Part shown: piece by piece, positions 60,248 to 64,000 of the stretch
Position numbering within the stretch: position 1 is the first letter of the stretch
How the letters are laid out: each line of letters starts with the position of its first letter
Source: Cladosporium sp. IMV 00045
Taxonomy: Eukaryota; Ascomycota; Dothideomycetes; Cladosporiales; Cladosporiaceae
Assembly: GCA_001931905.2 (NCBI GenBank)
Contig: MSJI02000894.1
Location: forward strand, 62,001 to 126,000
Reading direction: 5' to 3'
DNA length: 64,000 nt
Notes under the pieces: model-generated
Databases searched by the model: none
What the model saw: only the letters and a program-made list of their open reading frames with translations
What the model was told of the DNA's origin: nothing
Made by a program: the position numbers and the translations under genes

Positions 60248-63200
60248 CTAGCCGGCGGTCTTTGTGGCCTTGCTGCGCAGCTTCATCATCAAGAAGACAA
60301 GCGCGTAGCTGGAAATGCAGAACAGCGCGGTGATACCGACATCTCTCCACCCATAGTACCTCTCATTGATATTCATGGTTCGAAGGTAATCGACGCCGGT
60401 AGAGTATTCGCAATACTCGCACATAGTGCTGTTGTTGGGATCGACAACGTAACCGGTGTTCGAGCCAAGGAAGTCGGCCATGTACTCGCCGCATGTGCTC
60501 CCGGATGGTAGCGGTATCTGAGTGAGCTCATTTGGCCTACACTCGACCTGCACATCCCATACGACAGGCTCCAAGAGGCCGCCGATGAGGTAGGTGAATG
60601 GATCCAAATAATACATCCAATAGCGCCAGAAGGCCTGTATTTGCGAGTAGGGAACCACCACACCGCAAAAGTTGATCAAAGCAGCGCCCAGAATGAGCGG
60701 GTTTGCGAGAGCGGCGAAGTATGCGTTAGGGCTGTAGGCGGCGATCGCTTGTCCGATGGAGGTGTACAGGAACTCGTATAAGATCATCTGGAAGTACACC
60801 TGGCCAGATGCACTCGCTTTAACTGGCAAGCCGGAGGTGAAGTACCAGCATGCGAAAAACAAGGTTGCGCAAACGATGAGCACAGGGATTTCTGATATCA
60901 GCTGCGCCGAGATGAAAGCCAGCCAATGGTAGGTCTTGCTCTTCTTTTCTCTCGACTCGAAGATGTCTCGGTTGCGGATAAAGAGGGGCTGCAGTTGGTT
61001 GATACATCCAGGTGCAACGAAAACGAAGTTGAACACAGACATGAGGCGAAGCTGTAGGTCGAAGGTTCCATTTCCAAGCTTCCAGAAAGTGAAGCCTGCA
61101 AAAAGACTGTTCGTTACGTGAAGGCCGATCTTATTCCAGATATAATCCGGATTGCGCCACAAAGAGATGAATTGGCGTTTGGTGACCAACAGGATTTGGT
61201 ATTTGATGGGTGTTGCGAAGTCCACCGCCTCTTCTGGATTCTCGGTCTCAGCATCAGCTCCCGATTTTGCTTGAACTGAATTGATTCTCTGCAGCTCGGT
61301 CATGGTGTGCTGATACTCTGGAGATGCTAACCACTGCTGCGGCCAGTCAATGCTGTCACCTTGGCGTCCTTGTACGACATCAACAATATGCTCTGCGGGG
61401 TTTGCATTCTCTGGACAAGGAGCACCATTTTTGGCGAAGTAGTCCAGCACGATAGATGAGTTTGATCCGGTTTCGCCAAAGTAGGTAGTTCTTCCACCCT
61501 TCGCAAGTAGCAAGAGAACATCGAATGCTTCGAACAAAGCGGCTGATGGCTGGTGAATGGTGCATATGATCGTTTGGCCAGACGCTGCTAGTTTGCGCAT
61601 GAATCGGCAGATCTCAAATGCAGATTGACCGTCGAGTCCAGATGTTGGTTCGTCGAGAAACAGCAGCGATGGTTTCGCGACTAGTTCAGTAGCGAGGGTG
61701 AGTCTTTTACGCTGCTCGATTGAGAGACCAGAACCCGGGGCTGTTTGGAATTGTCAGTAAGATATCGTTGGGGAATTTGGCAGACTCTCCACTTACTGCC
61801 AACGATAGCATGCTGGAGCTGAGAGAGTTCGAGCAGATCCATAATTTGATGCACATAAGCGACTTTGTCTTGATCAGGAGTATTGAAGCTTTGACGAAGC
61901 CGGGCAGAGAACAGTAGTGACTCAAGAACAGTAGCGGTGGGTTCGTGGACATCGTTCTGCTCGCAGTAGCCGGTAGTCCGTTGGAAGCTGATGCCCTGAG
62001 GCTTGCCGTTGACCTGGAATTTTATGATTAGCAAAACGAAACCTGGAGTGAGGCTTGAATCCCTTACCATAATGCTGCCTTCAATGCGTCCACTGTCTTT
62101 CCTTTGTGCAAGAACATCCATCAAAGTCGTCTTGCCAGCACCCGAACTGCCCATCAAAGCAACCAATTGACCCGGCAGTACGTAGCCCGATACAGCTTGC
62201 AGTAGTTGCTTCTCTTTGCCCTCGTGATGGACAAAGTAGTTGATGTTCTCGAAAGTGAAGGTTGTTTCGCCGATGGAGACGTGGCCGTTCGCCCCAGAGC
62301 TCCGACTTGAGCTATCCTCGATCGTCTTCTCGGGGTCATTCGATCGAGCCAACTCCTTCTGCCGACTCCTTTGGTCGAACAAAACTCTTGATCCAGCACT
62401 AATCGACAGATTTAGTTCAAAGCCGACTGCGGCCATGAAAGCCCAGAAAAGCCAGAATGCAACGATGATACCAAAGTTACGCCAGATAATGCCACTAGAT
62501 GCGTTGTACTGCACATTCACATAAGACTCGCCACTGATGGTGCTGGCGCCAGTGGAAGTACCAGCCACGGTACAGCTTCGAAATGCATCGTCAGTGTATG
62601 AAGGACCGAAAGGAACGTAATCTGGTGCCACGCAGGCGAGCTGGCGGTCACCCATCTCGGTAGCCAATAGAGCCTGCAAGCAAAAACTCGCCGGGTTAAT
62701 GTATGAGATCCACCGGAACCAAACGTGCATCTCCGGTTGCGGGATTAAATATCCAGCGTATATCATGATCCCCATGATACATATGCCAGCAATCTGGGAG
62801 GCAATACCAAAGTGTCGGCACCACGCGCCGATCATTCGGAAGAAAGACAAGAAGCAGAGTATCATGGCCAGCAAGAGGATCCACTGTGTGAAGAATTTGC
62901 CTGCATCGTAGACGAAGCCTACCATGAAGTAGTAAACAATCTCGAACAAGCTGAGTGTTATGATTGCAATAGGTATGTCGGTAATGGCGTTGGCAATGGC
63001 GTACGCCGACGGCCGCGTGAACGCAAGACGTTTGTGTCGGGAGACAATGGGACGGCCTTGAAACGATGCCTCGATCTCCGACATTGCATTGAGGCCGAAC
63101 AACAATATCGGAAAGAACAATGCTCCAGGCCTGGGAAAGATCGATGAGCTGTCGTTTTGCAAGTTGTAGAAGAGGGACGCCGTGACCAGTGACATGATTA

Positions 63201-64000
63201 AGGCGGAGGCGATGTTTAGAATGTTCGTCAGGCGATCACCCCAGATAATCTGAAACTGTCGTTTGGTGCATGCCACAATTTGTCGTCCAAGAGAGACTTG
63301 GTATGGACTCTTCTGTCGTGATAGCCAAGAAGACAATGAGCGATTCTTCTCAAATTTCCGGACCTGTTTCAAATCTTCCACTTCTTGCTGTAGAGATTTG
63401 TCCGTAACTGCGACAGCGTGGGCGTTCAGGCTGCGCAGGACGTCATTCGCCTGGAAGCGGGCAGCAAATTCATCAACTGTCACGGGCACGGAGCTTTCGA
63501 ATCCCGGTTTGATCTGTCTTTCGGTAGGGACAGAAACGGATGTAAGGAAGTCGGCAACGTTGGCGCCTGGAGCACACACGAACCCCATGTCTTCGAAGTA
63601 GGCTTTTGCTGCCGATACAGGACCATAGTAGATTTGCCGGCCTTCTGCGAGTACGAGAACTTTGTCAAACTGGCCAAAGATGCCATTACCAGCTTGGTAT
63701 AGTGTGGCAATGATAGTCTTTCGCTCTTCGTCCGCTGCTTTCCGCAGCACTTTGGCGAAGTCTAGGGCATTGCTGGCGTCCAGGCCACGGGTCGAGTTGT
63801 CCCAGCATTGTACCGGTGCTGTAGATGCCAGCACTTCAGCCAGAGATACGCGTTTCCTTTCACCACCGGAGACACCGCGAAGGAATTCGTTGCCTACGAC
63901 AGTATCTGATGTGTGTGCAATAGAGAGGGAGTCCAGAATCGAGGATGTCTTGTGTGCTCTGTAAGCGTTGCTTTCGCTCAGGTGGTCAGGTCTCGAACCA
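60248..64000 (-). CDS. PDR-type (ABC-G full-size) multidrug transporter, 5' end outside window
   Basis: The exons seen are 64000-62068 (open at the window edge), 62013-61797 and 61740-60248, with introns of 54 and 56 bp (GTAAGG/CCAG and GTAAGT/ACAG). About 1214 residues are visible. Order: the end of NBD1 with signature VSGGERKRVSLAE and WDNSTRGLDASNALDF, the first membrane domain (WGDRLTNILNIASALIMSL onward), then NBD2 with GSSGAGKTTL, the divergent signature LSIEQRKRLT and Walker B LLFLDEPTSGLD, and the second membrane domain to KATKTAG. The first intron keeps frame and would add 18 residues if retained. Such pumps export drugs, toxic metabolites or own secondary products through the plasma membrane. 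Convergent with the NRPS-like gene at 330 bp. The missing part is the N-terminus and the NBD1 Walker A. Confidence 0.95.

Noticed and set aside
61681..62085. Two separate ABC transporter genes (717- and 450-codon frames)
   Set aside because: Canonical introns at 62014-62067 and 61741-61796 join them into one PDR-type protein with NBD2 intact.
1..64000. tRNA, rRNA or other structural RNA genes
   Set aside because: No cloverleaf with a GGTTCGANNCC-type B box and no rRNA-like segment found by eye; a covariance search would be decisive.

Overview
The window is nuclear DNA of a filamentous ascomycete (Pezizomycotina). The evidence is GT-AG introns of about 50-65 bp with CTAAC/CTGAC-like branch sites, monocistronic genes on both strands, and fungal-specific families: Mso1, Sld7, RAVE subunit Rav2, fungal STAND/NACHT proteins, fungal SLATT, an NRPS-like enzyme and a PDR-type ABC transporter. 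A Dothideomycete is my guess from the overall look, not a proof.

Layout. 1-12 kb: NAD formate dehydrogenase (-, four exons) with a long upstream region, an unnamed ORF (-), the exocytosis factor Mso1 (+) and a membrane-anchored arylsulfotransferase-like protein (-). 14-17.4 kb: a NACHT STAND gene (+) cut by one in-frame TGA. 17.7-27 kb is a compact block of housekeeping genes: SLD7 (-, replication initiation), proteasome assembly chaperone 3 (-), the DEAH helicase ECM16/Dhr1 (+, ribosome biogenesis), an RWD-RBR ubiquitin ligase of the Itt1/RNF14 type (-) and the dolichyl-diphosphatase CAX4 (+). 27-38 kb is gene-poor: a degenerate tandem repeat near 27.3-28 kb, a secreted Ser/Thr-rich protein, two weak small ORFs, and a decayed serine-racemase-like gene that has lost its PLP-site motifs. 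39.7-46.5 kb is a second housekeeping block: a NAD-dependent epimerase, RAV2 (-), MAP1 (+, four exons), DPH2 (+) and a PPIL1-type cyclophilin (-).

46.9-64 kb is accessory in character. It holds a NACHT-ankyrin pseudogene with five frameshifts and two in-frame TGA codons, and a small GPI-type Ser-rich protein whose gene carries a tandemly duplicated exon-intron unit. These are followed by a 2-oxoglutarate/Fe(II) oxygenase, a fungal SLATT two-TM gene with an apparent frameshift, an imperfect tandem duplication that looks transition-rich, a single-module NRPS-like enzyme (A-PCP-C) and the 3' part of a PDR-type ABC transporter running off the window edge. The oxygenase, NRPS-like enzyme and exporter could form a small secondary-metabolite locus.

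Three candidates for the fungal innate-immunity or incompatibility type of protein (two NACHT, one SLATT) all carry reading-frame lesions, while about fifteen housekeeping genes are open. The most notable signals are this selective decay, the tandem micro-exon duplication, and the PLP-fold protein with every catalytic motif replaced. Coordinates of spliced genes were worked out by eye from splice signals and family conservation; no search was run.
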